From JALJPB01 sp963933115 (lineage in GTDB: Bacteria > Pseudomonadota > Gammaproteobacteria > Enterobacterales > Alteromonadaceae), in contig CAWVSL010000016.1 in the NCBI GenBank assembly GCA_963933115.1, forward strand, positions 1 through 48,852: DNA of 48,852 nt, in the 5' to 3' direction. The stretch's first letter is position 1. Every line of letters begins with the position of its first letter. The position numbers and the translations under genes were made by a program. Positions 34,500-42,794 of the stretch are shown piece after piece. Below the pieces are notes generated by a model. That model worked only from the letters and a program-made list of their open reading frames with translations. It ran no database searches and was not told the origin of the DNA.

Positions 34500-35935
34500 T
34501 AGCGCTTCTTAAAAAATCGGCTTTCTTGTTCAAACATAACATCACTTTCCGGTGATATTTGCTTAAGAACAAATGTGATTGTTGTCATAGGTTCTGTTAA
34601 GTCATAGGGATCCATTGCCAAACTAATCGGCAAGGTATAAACGTTGGCGGCTTTAACGGTAACTTCTTGCTCACCGATCCATTTCACGTTATCTATTCCT
34701 CGTACAGAAACTCTGTAGGTGTTGTTTGTTTGTGATTTATTCAATATTTTTAAGGTGTAAACATTTTCAACATCACCATTAAAAGTTTCGCGTGAGAGTT
34801 GATTTCTATCTCTAATGATTTCTAAACTGACCGGTACACGGTTAACTATTTCCATCACGAGTAAACCTGACATAACCACTAAGACAACAGCATAACCTAT
34901 GAGCTTAGCCCTGACCAGACGAACCTTCTTACCTTTTAACTCATTCTCAGTCGTATAGCGAATTAAGCCTTTAGCGTAGTTCATATTCTCCATAACACCG
35001 TCACAAGCATCAACACATGCACCACAGTTTATACATTCGTACTGTAAACCGTTGCGAATATCTATACCTGTTGGGCATACCTGAACACATAAGTTACAGT
35101 CAATACAATCGCCAAGGCCCATGGCTTTATGATCTTGTTTTTTACCCCGTGGCCCTCGCGACTCACCACGGTTATAATCATAAGAAACGGTGATGGTATC
35201 CTTATCAAACATCGCTGATTGAAAACGTGCATATGGACACATATGTAAACACATAATTTCACGCATCCACCCCGCATTACCGTAAGTGCATAAAGCAAAA
35301 AACCACACAGTAGCTGCTGCCGCAAATGAAGTATTAAAAGTAAAGAAGTCGGTATATATCTCTTCTATTGGCATAAAATAACCAACAAATGTTAAAGCTG
35401 TTAATACTGAAAAGAACATCCAACAACTATGTTTTAATGCTTTGCGCCAAAACTTATTAAAGTCTAATTTCTGACTGTCGAGTTTTTTACGCTGATTAGC
35501 ACTACCTTCAATTTTTTCTTCAAACCAAATAAAAATAAAGGTCCACACTGTTTGAGGGCATAAATAGCCACACCAAACTCGCCCTAAAAAAGTGGTAACA
35601 AAAAACAGCACAAAGGCGCTTAAAATAAACAGCCAAGCCAAAAGCGTTAAATCTTGTGGCCATAGAGTAAGTCCCCAAAGATAAAACCGTTGATCAATAA
35701 TATCGAAAAGTATCGCTTGATGACCGTTATACTGCAGCCATGGAATAACGGCAAAAATGGTCAAAAAGATAAAATTCATTTTTAAACGCAACTGCTGAAA
35801 AAAACCAGTGACTTTACGGACGTAAATTTGATCACGAGGCTTGTATTCTTCAACACCATTATTTGGCTGATGAATTTTAATGTTTTTAATGGGGATGCGT
35901 GTTTCTGAGTTTGACTTGTTGTTTTCTGTCTTCAC
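34499..35935 (-). CDS. ccoG: Cytochrome c oxidase accessory protein CcoG (FixG/RdxA family)
   Basis: Membrane ferredoxin needed for copper delivery to cbb3 oxidase; it reduces Cu(II). 478 residues. Order: TM helices near 55-75 and 85-110, WCGYLCPQTVWTFIF, two more helices, two 4Fe-4S motifs (CIDCNLCVQVCP and CINCGACVDACD), a further helix, and the C-terminal Ig-like FixG_C domain. The start is GTG at 35935, with AAGGA six bases before it; a TTG seven codons earlier has no ribosome site. The ccoNOPQ oxidase genes are not in the window. Confidence 0.93.
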   Translation of the reverse strand: MKTENNKSNSETRIPIKNIKIHQPNNGVEEYKPRDQIYVRKVTGFFQQLRLKMNFIFLTIFAVIPWLQYNGHQAILFDIIDQRFYLWGLTLWPQDLTLLAWLFILSAFVLFFVTTFLGRVWCGYLCPQTVWTFIFIWFEEKIEGSANQRKKLDSQKLDFNKFWRKALKHSCWMFFSVLTALTFVGYFMPIEEIYTDFFTFNTSFAAAATVWFFALCTYGNAGWMREIMCLHMCPYARFQSAMFDKDTITVSYDYNRGESRGPRGKKQDHKAMGLGDCIDCNLCVQVCPTGIDIRNGLQYECINCGACVDACDGVMENMNYAKGLIRYTTENELKGKKVRLVRAKLIGYAVVLVVMSGLLVMEIVNRVPVSLEIIRDRNQLSRETFNGDVENVYTLKILNKSQTNNTYRVSVRGIDNVKWIGEQEVTVKAANVYTLPISLAMDPYDLTEPMTTITFVLKQISPESDVMFEQESRFFKKR

Positions 35936-36052
35936 AATGAATCCTTGATGACACAAAAAAAATATGAATGTTAAATCGTTATAAGTAGCCTAAGTAGTTT
36001 ATTACTTAAAAATTGACTATCCTAAATTTACTCCATCATTATACGGCATACT

Positions 36053-36409
36053 ATGAAAAATTTATTGATCTTAATTGTGGCATTTGCAGTATTTTTACAT
36101 TTTTATCCTCAACCTCAATTAGAAAAATGGTATCAATATAAAAAGGAAGCCGCCTTAAGTGCCCTTTCTAATATCTTTGATACCAAAGCTCGCCTTAATA
36201 CGGATAAAATATTAACTGACTTAAAAAGTAAAATGCCTGACCTTAGTCAACAAGAGCAAGTTCAACTAGAAAAATTACTCTCATCAAAAGAATCAGTTAA
36301 AGCTTTTTATGCTGACATTTGTCTTACGAAGAAACGTCGGCCTATTTTCCGACCAGTCGTTCAGAGTGAAATTTGTAAGACCATTTCAAAATATACCAGC
36401 CTACTTTAG
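36053..36409 (+). CDS. Small membrane-anchored or secreted protein of unknown function
   Basis: 118 residues. Residues 1-18 form a hydrophobic segment (LLILIVAFAVFLHF) that could be a signal or anchor. The rest is charged and probably helical, with SDLSQQEQVQLEKLLSSK-like amphipathic stretches and two cysteines (C93 and C110 by count) that could form a disulfide. Divergent to ccoG. No clear Shine-Dalgarno. Not recognised. Confidence 0.6.
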   Translation: MKNLLILIVAFAVFLHFYPQPQLEKWYQYKKEAALSALSNIFDTKARLNTDKILTDLKSKMPDLSQQEQVQLEKLLSSKESVKAFYADICLTKKRRPIFRPVVQSEICKTISKYTSLL

Positions 36410-36493
36410 TTCTGTGACTGAGATTAACGATTCAATACCTTAAAAAATAAACATTATCTTAAAAAGTAAATCACATCGTAACCACTCATCTTA

Positions 36494-37876
36494 TTAAATT
36501 GAAGCTGATAAGGTTTCTAATATCTCTGAAAAGGAATGAGCGATACCTTCTTCACTTGAGTGTTGCCCCGCTAAAATAACCCAGCGGCCATTGACCATAA
36601 CATCCCTCACTGGGTTTTGTTGGCTAGCAAAAATAAAACTATCCATGATATGTTGTTCACTGTTAGCAAATAACCGAGTGTGTTGAACATCTAAAACCAA
36701 TAAATCTGCTTGTTTACCTATGGCGAGCTCACCGCTATTACTATTAGTACTTTGTGCACCACCTAAAGCTGCTTTTTGCCATAAATTAGCGCCAACAGAA
36801 GCCTGATTTTTAGCCGCTAATATCGCTCTTTTCTGCTGACTTAATCGTTGTGCGTATTCTAACCAACGCAGTTCTTCAATAGGATTGACTGAGATATGGC
36901 TATCAGAGCCGATAGCAAAAGTCCCCCCCTCAGCAAAAAAATCAGTTGTTGGAAAAATACCATCCCCTAAATTTGCTTCAGTCGTGGGACAAATACCGGC
37001 AATAGCTTTGGTGGCTATAATTCCTTTTCGTTCTTGCTCATTGATATGTGTCGCATGAATTAAACACCATTGAGCATCTAAAGTCATATTATCGAGTAAC
37101 CACTGCACCGGGCGTTGACCAAAGTAAGCTAAACAATCATCGACTTCTTTTTGTTGCTCAGCAATATGAATATGTATTGGTGCTTTGGCATTTAAATTCC
37201 TTACGTGAGCCACAGCTTGCATTAATGACTCCTTATCAACTGCCCTAAGAGAGTGCGGTGCAATACCGACATTGGTATTTGAATAGTGCTCACTTAATTT
37301 AAAACAATCACTGACCAGTTTATTAAATTGCTTCGTTGAATTGATAAAACGTTTTTGCCCATCATTAGGCACTTGAGCGCCAAAGCCACTAAATTGGTAT
37401 AACACAGGTAACATCGTTAAACCGATACCTGAAGTTTTTGCTGCTTTAAAAAGTGCTTCTGCCATTGCTGATAAAGTACTGTGGTTACTACCGTTGATCT
37501 CATGATGTAGATAATGAAATTCGGCAACTCGGGTATAACCCATTTTCAACATTTCTATATAAAGCTGACTAGCAATAACTTCTACATTTTCTGTTGTTAA
37601 TTGGGCCAAAAATTTATACATGACCTTACGCCAAGTCCAAAAACTGTCTTGTCCTTCACTACCCTGTTCACTAAAGCCAGCAAAAGCCCGCTGAAAAGCG
37701 TGTGAATGACAATTAACCATGCCAGGGATTATCGACCCTTTTATTCGTTCTGCATTATCAACATAGCCTGAGCTTATTTCAGTGATAACTCCTTTGACTA
37801 TCGTCAAGGTTTTATCTCTTGCCCAACCATCGGCTAATAATATATTTTTAGCGTATATTTTTTTTTCACTCTCCAT
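36494..37876 (-). CDS. hutF: Formimidoylglutamate deiminase HutF
   Basis: Zinc-dependent amidohydrolase of histidine breakdown: N-formimidoyl-L-glutamate gives N-formyl-L-glutamate and ammonia, the five-step Hut route. About 460 residues. Metal motifs: NCHSHAFQRAFAG, HIHIAEQ, IHATHI and GSDSHISVNP. The start is ATG at 37876, with GAGAG upstream; it overlaps the hutG stop by 11 bases in another frame. An upstream in-frame start inside hutG is less likely. Pairs with HutG, which uses its product. Confidence 0.93.
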   Translation of the reverse strand: MESEKKIYAKNILLADGWARDKTLTIVKGVITEISSGYVDNAERIKGSIIPGMVNCHSHAFQRAFAGFSEQGSEGQDSFWTWRKVMYKFLAQLTTENVEVIASQLYIEMLKMGYTRVAEFHYLHHEINGSNHSTLSAMAEALFKAAKTSGIGLTMLPVLYQFSGFGAQVPNDGQKRFINSTKQFNKLVSDCFKLSEHYSNTNVGIAPHSLRAVDKESLMQAVAHVRNLNAKAPIHIHIAEQQKEVDDCLAYFGQRPVQWLLDNMTLDAQWCLIHATHINEQERKGIIATKAIAGICPTTEANLGDGIFPTTDFFAEGGTFAIGSDSHISVNPIEELRWLEYAQRLSQQKRAILAAKNQASVGANLWQKAALGGAQSTNSNSGELAIGKQADLLVLDVQHTRLFANSEQHIMDSFIFASQQNPVRDVMVNGRWVILAGQHSSEEGIAHSFSEILETLSASI

Positions 37877-38675
37877 GTTTATCTCTCTTGTGCTCAATGG
37901 CGAAGTCAATTAAACAAATAACCATGGTACGTAATTTTTGTTGCACTTGTTCCGCAAGGCTAAGGTTATATTCAGTCGTTAACTCATTCATGTAAGTACG
38001 CTGAGAAAGTTCTAATTGAATAGCATGAATATTATTGCCCGGATTTCCAAAATGTCGAGTAATAAAACCGCCTTTAAATCGCCCATCAATAACCATACTG
38101 TAAGGTGCGTAAACTATGTTTTCAAGGTTATTTACAAGTGAGACGGAACAACTTTTACCACTTGAGGTACCAAAGTTAAAATCAGGTAATTGTCCATCAA
38201 AAAAACGAGGAACGTGAGATAAAATTGAATGAGCATCTAGGAGTACAGCCTGACCAAATTCAGTTTTTATCTCATCTAATGTATCATTAATTGCTTGGTG
38301 GTAAGGCTGCCAATAATCTTTAATACGCCTGCTGATTTCTACTCCGTTAGGTTGCTGACCCGCTAAATAAATAGGGGATAAGTCAAACCCCGACAATGGA
38401 CAAAGCTCTGTGCTATTTTCATCAGGATACAAATCAATACCATGGGGATCACGGTTAAGATCTATAACATAACGACTATATTTAGGAATAATAATATAAG
38501 CACCTAACGATTGTGCAAAATCATACAGCCTATCTTTATACCAATCAGTATCAACAACACTTTTGGCAAACTCAGTCATAGTTAAGGCAATATCATCAGG
38601 TATCTGCTGGCCATTATGAGGCATACTGATCAGTAAGGGGACAGTCCCTTTAATTAAGGTATAACTTGAGTCCAT
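37866..38675 (-). CDS. hutG: N-formylglutamate deformylase HutG
   Basis: Last step of the five-step histidine pathway: N-formylglutamate gives glutamate and formate. 269 residues. Seen: LISMPHNGQQIP, VIDLNRDPHG, LLDAHSI, GRFKGGFITRHFGNP and IQLELSQRTYM. GAGG before the ATG. First gene of hutG-hutF; the HutC-type operator lies 27 bases upstream. hutH, hutU and hutI are outside the window. Confidence 0.94.
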   Translation of the reverse strand: MDSSYTLIKGTVPLLISMPHNGQQIPDDIALTMTEFAKSVVDTDWYKDRLYDFAQSLGAYIIIPKYSRYVIDLNRDPHGIDLYPDENSTELCPLSGFDLSPIYLAGQQPNGVEISRRIKDYWQPYHQAINDTLDEIKTEFGQAVLLDAHSILSHVPRFFDGQLPDFNFGTSSGKSCSVSLVNNLENIVYAPYSMVIDGRFKGGFITRHFGNPGNNIHAIQLELSQRTYMNELTTEYNLSLAEQVQQKLRTMVICLIDFAIEHKRDKHGE

Positions 38676-38701
38676 TATTGACCTCGTCTCATTAAAGTTA
38701 A

Positions 38702-38713
38702 TTGTATATACAA
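38702..38713 (-). promoter_or_regulatory. HutC-type operator
   Basis: Perfect 12-base palindrome TTGTATATACAA. This matches the known HutC (GntR-family) operator of proteobacteria, released by urocanate. It lies 27 bases before the hutG start, where a repressor would block transcription. Confidence 0.8.
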
Positions 38714-38735
38714 GTTGTATTGTTAATTTATCATG

Positions 38736-38769
38736 AACCCCAATAAATTCAAATAAATTTATTGGGGTT
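38736..38769. repeat. Perfect 14-base hairpin between hutG and the histidine kinase
   Basis: AACCCCAATAAATT pairs with AATTTATTGGGGTT across a six-base loop. Only three T follow on the plus strand and two on the minus strand, so it is not an ordinary terminator. It lies between two divergent genes, where a terminator would have nothing obvious to end. Confidence 0.75.
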
Positions 38770-38860
38770 TATCAAGAATAAACAGGCAATATAACTATTA
38801 AAAATTATAGGAAACTAGCGATTTTTCTTCATTGTGTTATAACAATATCAGAAATAATGA

Positions 38861-40255
38861 TTGAGCAGATATCTAATCGAAATAACTAACACTCTAGAGA
38901 AAGTGGATATAATATACCAACAGGTAAGTTACTTATTATTAATGCTTTGGCTATTATGTTTGTTGGCCTTTTGGCTTTATTATCGAAAATCTTTAATTAG
39001 AAAAAGTCAGCAAACTAAAGTTGAGCTCGCTTTAAAAACAGCTAAAGCTGAAGTCATTGCCGCTGAAAAGTTAGCGCTAGCTAAAATCACTTTTTTAGCG
39101 AGAATGAGCCATGAAATTAGGACACCATTAAATGGTGTTTTCGGCATGGCTGAGAGCCTGGCTTATACTGAACTCAACGCAAACCAAAAAGAATATTTAT
39201 CAATACTAAAGGGCTCTGCTAACAATTTATTAGTACTGCTAAATGATGTGTTAGACTTTTCAAAAATGGATGCTGGCAAGCTTGCATTAGAGTTAGTTCC
39301 CGTCAACCTTCACCAATTAACAAAAAATATTCTCAACAGTTATTCTCGCCAAGATACTAATAAAACGCTCGCCTTCAATTTAACTATAGATAAAAAAATC
39401 ACTTACAATTATCTTACTGACCCTACGCGTCTTACCCAAGTATTAAATAATTTAGTGAGTAATGCGGTGAAATTTACCCAGCAAGGTCATGTATCACTTA
39501 ACATTAAGTTATTAGAAAGGGAGCCAATAGAAAGGATTACATACGACACTTTACAGTTCTCCATTATCGATACGGGGATTGGCATAGCCACAAATAAACA
39601 ACCGTTATTATTTACTCCATTTACTCAGGCAGACAATGAAATCACTCGTAAGTATGGTGGTACTGGCTTAGGGTTAAGTATTTGCCAAGAAATAATTAAT
39701 GCCATGGGTGGCGACATTAGTGTTGATTCAACAGAAAATATTGGCAGCACGTTTCATTTTACTTTAACATTTAAAGCCACTGATATAGGGGCAGTGACCA
39801 CTGAACGACGTATAAATAGCCGCACAACCAACGCTATAACTGATGAACGATTTAAGCCTTTACGTATACTGATTGCAGAAGATAACCTTGTTAATATCAT
39901 GGTGTTAAATGCACAATTGGAACGATTAAATATAAAAGCAGATGTCGTCAATAACGGTGCAGATGCTTTGGTAATGCATCAAAAATCCCCATACGATATC
40001 ATTATTTCTGATTGTCATATGCCTATAATAGATGGGTTTGAATTAGCTGAAAAACTGTCGAAACAAAATAAAGATAGACCCCTGTGGTTAATCGCCATTA
40101 CTGCCGATGCACTAAGTGGCAGTGCAGAAAAATGTTTAGCGGCCGGTTTTGATGATTATATTGCCAAGCCATGTTCTCAAGAAATAATTACCAATAAATT
40201 TAATCGAGCTTATCGGCAATTAAACTTAAAAAAATTAAAAAACGCACCTCAATAA
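38861..40255 (+). CDS. Hybrid sensor histidine kinase with response-regulator receiver, minimal sensor
   Basis: 464 residues from a TTG at 38861, which directly follows an in-frame TGA. Order: one TM helix (24-41), a short coiled coil (45-75), HisKA with phospho-acceptor H84 in ARMSHEIRTPLNG, HATPase (N201, DTGIGI 237-242, GGTGLGLS), then a receiver with E340/D341, phospho-acceptor D384, T414 and K436. There is no periplasmic or PAS sensor domain, and no HPt. A GTG at 38903 (after AGAG) is an equally good start, giving 450 residues. The N-terminus may be naturally short or lost. No response regulator gene is adjacent; the target is unknown. Confidence 0.88.
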   Translation: MSRYLIEITNTLEKVDIIYQQVSYLLLMLWLLCLLAFWLYYRKSLIRKSQQTKVELALKTAKAEVIAAEKLALAKITFLARMSHEIRTPLNGVFGMAESLAYTELNANQKEYLSILKGSANNLLVLLNDVLDFSKMDAGKLALELVPVNLHQLTKNILNSYSRQDTNKTLAFNLTIDKKITYNYLTDPTRLTQVLNNLVSNAVKFTQQGHVSLNIKLLEREPIERITYDTLQFSIIDTGIGIATNKQPLLFTPFTQADNEITRKYGGTGLGLSICQEIINAMGGDISVDSTENIGSTFHFTLTFKATDIGAVTTERRINSRTTNAITDERFKPLRILIAEDNLVNIMVLNAQLERLNIKADVVNNGADALVMHQKSPYDIIISDCHMPIIDGFELAEKLSKQNKDRPLWLIAITADALSGSAEKCLAAGFDDYIAKPCSQEIITNKFNRAYRQLNLKKLKNAPQ

Positions 40256-40294
40256 AGTCATAACCATCATTTTTTTACTAATAACGGGTTGTAA

Positions 40295-40504
40295 AATAAA
40301 CTTAGTTTCAGGATACCTCTTGCTCATCACAATCTTAAAACCTTGTCGGCACTTACTTATAAAGCTGAAGAGAGTATTAACTACATTGGTTACAGACCAC
40401 TAGATAAGATTACTCAGCCAATTAAAATTAAGAACTTGATTAAAAGGTATGATTACATTAAAGCGTTATTCAAACCTTATCGAGCAGTTGGGGCAACTCG
40501 ATAA
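40295..40504 (+). pseudogene. Possible gene fragment without a start codon
   Basis: Frame open for 69 codons between two stops with no ATG and only a TTG in the interior. The translation has protein-like composition (segments such as IPLAHHNLKTLSALTYK and LIKRYDYIKALFKPYRAVG), unlike the stop-rich frames around it. It may be the 3' end of a decayed gene. Parent family not recognised. Confidence 0.25.
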
Positions 40505-40602
40505 TAGGGTTAATCGTTAGCTAATAGATTTCGTTAACACATTAATCCAATCGCTTTTGACTATTACCGCATCCAATTTTAATCGCTTTAATAATTACTG
40601 AT

Positions 40603-40619
40603 AATCATTGATAATGATT
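40603..40619 (+). promoter_or_regulatory. Fur-like palindrome before the peroxiredoxin gene
   Basis: AATCATT-GAT-AATGATT, a 7-3-7 inverted repeat, set among GATAAT repeats (GATAAT at 40599 and 40610). It resembles Fur boxes built from GATAAT units. It ends 47 bases before the start codon. OxyR control would be the more usual expectation for this family. Confidence 0.4.
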
Positions 40620-40666
40620 TTGTATTAATAAGCACAACAATTTTAAAAATGAAATGGAGTTATTAT

Positions 40667-41395
40667 ATGTTTACCAGTAAAGAAGGCAGTCAAGTACCAT
40701 CAGTATCTTTTCCTATTCGTGAAAACGATCAGTGGATTAACCGCACAACTGATGAAATTTTTACTAATAAAACAGTCGTAGTATTTTCGCTTCCTGGCGC
40801 CTTTACCCCTACATGCTCAACGTCGCATTTACCACGTTACAGCGAACTGGCACCAACATTTTTCGCTAACGGCGTTGATGAAATTATTTGTTTATCGGTC
40901 AACGATACTTTTGTTATGAATGCTTGGGCAGAAAATCAAAAAACTAGCAATGTCAGCTTAATCCCTGACGGTAATGGCGACTTCACTGAAGCAATGGGCC
41001 TATTAGTTGATAAAAATGAGCTCGGCTTTGGTAAACGTAGCTGGCGCTATGCAATGTTAGTAAAAAATGGTGTCATTGACAAAATGTTCATTGAGCCAAA
41101 CAAGCCAGGCGACCCGTTTGAAGTGTCTGACGCCGATACCATGCTTAATTACATTAACCCTAAGGCCGAAAAGCCCAAGGCAATTGCAATATTAACAAAA
41201 CCAGGGTGTCCATTTTGTAGTAAAGCTAAAGCATTATTGACTGACAAAGGGCTAGCCTTTGAAGAACTCACAATCGGTGAGCAAATCAATGCCTCAGCAT
41301 TTAAGGCCTTAACTGGCGCTAATACTTATCCTCAAATATTCATTGAAGGTAAACTCATTGGCGGCAGTGAAGCATTAGCAGTACATCTTAGTTAG
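40667..41395 (+). CDS. Peroxiredoxin-5 / glutaredoxin fusion
   Basis: 242 residues. The peroxiredoxin half has the Prx5 motif PGAFTPTCSTSHLPRY with the peroxidatic cysteine and runs to about residue 165. After a short linker (PKAEKPKAI) follows a glutaredoxin half with active site GCPFC and TYPQIFIEGKLIGG. Known fusions of this type (Haemophilus PGdx) reduce peroxides with glutathione, the glutaredoxin half recycling the peroxidase in cis. The start is ATG at 40667, with TGGAG eight bases upstream; the ATG 18 bases earlier has no ribosome site. Cytoplasmic. Confidence 0.94.
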   Translation: MFTSKEGSQVPSVSFPIRENDQWINRTTDEIFTNKTVVVFSLPGAFTPTCSTSHLPRYSELAPTFFANGVDEIICLSVNDTFVMNAWAENQKTSNVSLIPDGNGDFTEAMGLLVDKNELGFGKRSWRYAMLVKNGVIDKMFIEPNKPGDPFEVSDADTMLNYINPKAEKPKAIAILTKPGCPFCSKAKALLTDKGLAFEELTIGEQINASAFKALTGANTYPQIFIEGKLIGGSEALAVHLS

Positions 41396-41413
41396 TTTAT
41401 ATTGATTTAAATT

Positions 41414-41447
41414 AAAAGCAGAGCCACAATTAAAGCTCTGCTTTTTT
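41414..41447 (+). terminator. Terminator after the peroxiredoxin-glutaredoxin gene
   Basis: AAAAGCAGAGC pairs with GCTCTGCTTTT across a ten-base loop, then more T. 18 bases after the stop. Confidence 0.93.
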
Positions 41448-41498
41448 CTTTGTAATAGATATAATAGTACAATCTAAACCAACGACATTAACTACCCG

Positions 41499-41732
41499 AT
41501 GAACAATCAACCTTTTAACCCTTTACATGGCCTCACTTTAAAAATTATTGTTACTGAACTTGAAGAGCACTTTGGCTTTGATGAGCTTGGCGCTATTATC
41601 AATATTCGCTGTTTTACCCATGAGCCCAGTGTAAAGTCTAGTTTGAAATTTCTCCGTAAAACGCCGTGGGCAAGAGAAAAGGTTGAAGCGTTTTATATCA
41701 AAAATAAACACTTATTAAGTCCTAACGAATAA
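41499..41732 (+). CDS. VF530 family (DUF2132) small protein
   Basis: 77 residues. The blocks NPLHGLTLKIIVTELEEHFGFDEL, IRCFTHEPSVKSSLKFLRKTPWAREKVE match the DUF2132 family, whose Vibrio fischeri member VF530 has a solved fold resembling DNA-binding domains. No known cellular role. Basic helix pairs are consistent with DNA binding. Preceded by the terminator of the gene before, so it has its own promoter. Confidence 0.88.
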   Translation: MNNQPFNPLHGLTLKIIVTELEEHFGFDELGAIINIRCFTHEPSVKSSLKFLRKTPWAREKVEAFYIKNKHLLSPNE

Positions 41733-41844
41733 TAAAAGCACTGATATATATTTTTCTACTCTAAATAATCATCAATAAACACTGGTTTTTGTTAGCAAAA
41801 TAACCAATGATAACCCACTATTTATCATACTATTTAAACTGAAC

Positions 41845-42705
41845 ATGTTAGAAATCAATCACTATACCTTAACGTGGCAGTGTCCTGACTCTTCAGGTGT
41901 ACTTGCCAAAATTACTCAAAGCCTGTTTGAGCACGGCGCCTTTATTACCGAAACTTCACAATATAGTGATCCCATTAGCCGTACATTTTTTTCTCGTATT
42001 GCCTTTGATGACCGTAATTTAACAGTACCTATAGAAGAGTTTAATCAAGCACTTAACAAATTAGCTAAGCCGCTAGAAATGGACTTTGAACTGTGTAATA
42101 AAGCCGATTTCCCTAATATAGTAATTGCGGTATCAAAAGACGATCATTGCTTAGTCTCATTATTAACAAAGTGGAAAGCAGGTGTACTACCCGTGAATAT
42201 TGTCGCGGTGTTATCAAACCACACAAGTTGCCAGTCTTTGGCCGAGTGGCACAATATTCCTTTCCATTACTTACCCATCAATAAAGACAACAAACCTCAA
42301 CAAGAAGCTCAAATACTTGAGGTGTTAAAACAAACTAAAGCTGAACTATTGGTCCTCGCCCGTTACATGCAAATACTCTCTGATGATATGTGTAACAAGG
42401 TTTCAGGCCATGCCATTAATATCCATCATTCATTTCTGCCAAGCTTTAAAGGAGCAAAACCTTATCATCAAGCCCATGCTCGTGGCGTAAAAATCATTGG
42501 TGCTACCGCCCATTATGTAACCGCTGACTTAGATGAAGGTCCTATTATCGTCCAAGAAGTTAAACCAATAAATCATAGTTTTACTGTAGAACAAATGAAA
42601 AATATGGGCCATGACTTAGAAGCCCTTGCCTTGAGCCAGGCTGTGCAGATACACGCTGAACGACGTATTTGTATTAACGGTAGTAAGACTGTAATCCTGA
42701 CTTAA
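41845..42705 (+). CDS. purU: Formyltetrahydrofolate deformylase PurU
   Basis: Hydrolyses 10-formyl-THF to THF and formate, balancing one-carbon pools and feeding formate to PurT. 286 residues. N-terminal ACT domain (1-80: CPDSSGVLAKITQSLFEHG), then formyltransferase domain with VLARYMQILSD, NIHHSFLPSFKGAKPYHQAH (N and H of the catalytic triad) and AHYVTADLDEGPII (D). No clear ribosome site. Not obviously linked to neighbours. Confidence 0.95.
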   Translation: MLEINHYTLTWQCPDSSGVLAKITQSLFEHGAFITETSQYSDPISRTFFSRIAFDDRNLTVPIEEFNQALNKLAKPLEMDFELCNKADFPNIVIAVSKDDHCLVSLLTKWKAGVLPVNIVAVLSNHTSCQSLAEWHNIPFHYLPINKDNKPQQEAQILEVLKQTKAELLVLARYMQILSDDMCNKVSGHAINIHHSFLPSFKGAKPYHQAHARGVKIIGATAHYVTADLDEGPIIVQEVKPINHSFTVEQMKNMGHDLEALALSQAVQIHAERRICINGSKTVILT

Positions 42706-42794
42706 CTATTTAAATGTCACAATAGACTAGTAAAAGGTGCCAACAATTCGCATAATATTATTATTATTATTTGGCAACTTTTATTGGTTCATCC

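Larger units (their letters stand above)
40256..40666 (+). other. Gap between the histidine kinase and the peroxiredoxin gene
   Basis: About 410 bases with no complete gene. It holds a 69-codon open frame without ATG (40295-40504) that looks like a gene remnant, and a palindrome of Fur-like appearance (40603-40619) before the peroxiredoxin gene. Confidence 0.5.

Noticed and set aside
42753..42771. ATT triplet run before the M61 gene.
   Set aside because: Short low-complexity stretch in an AT-rich gap; no sign of phase variation, since it lies outside the coding frame.
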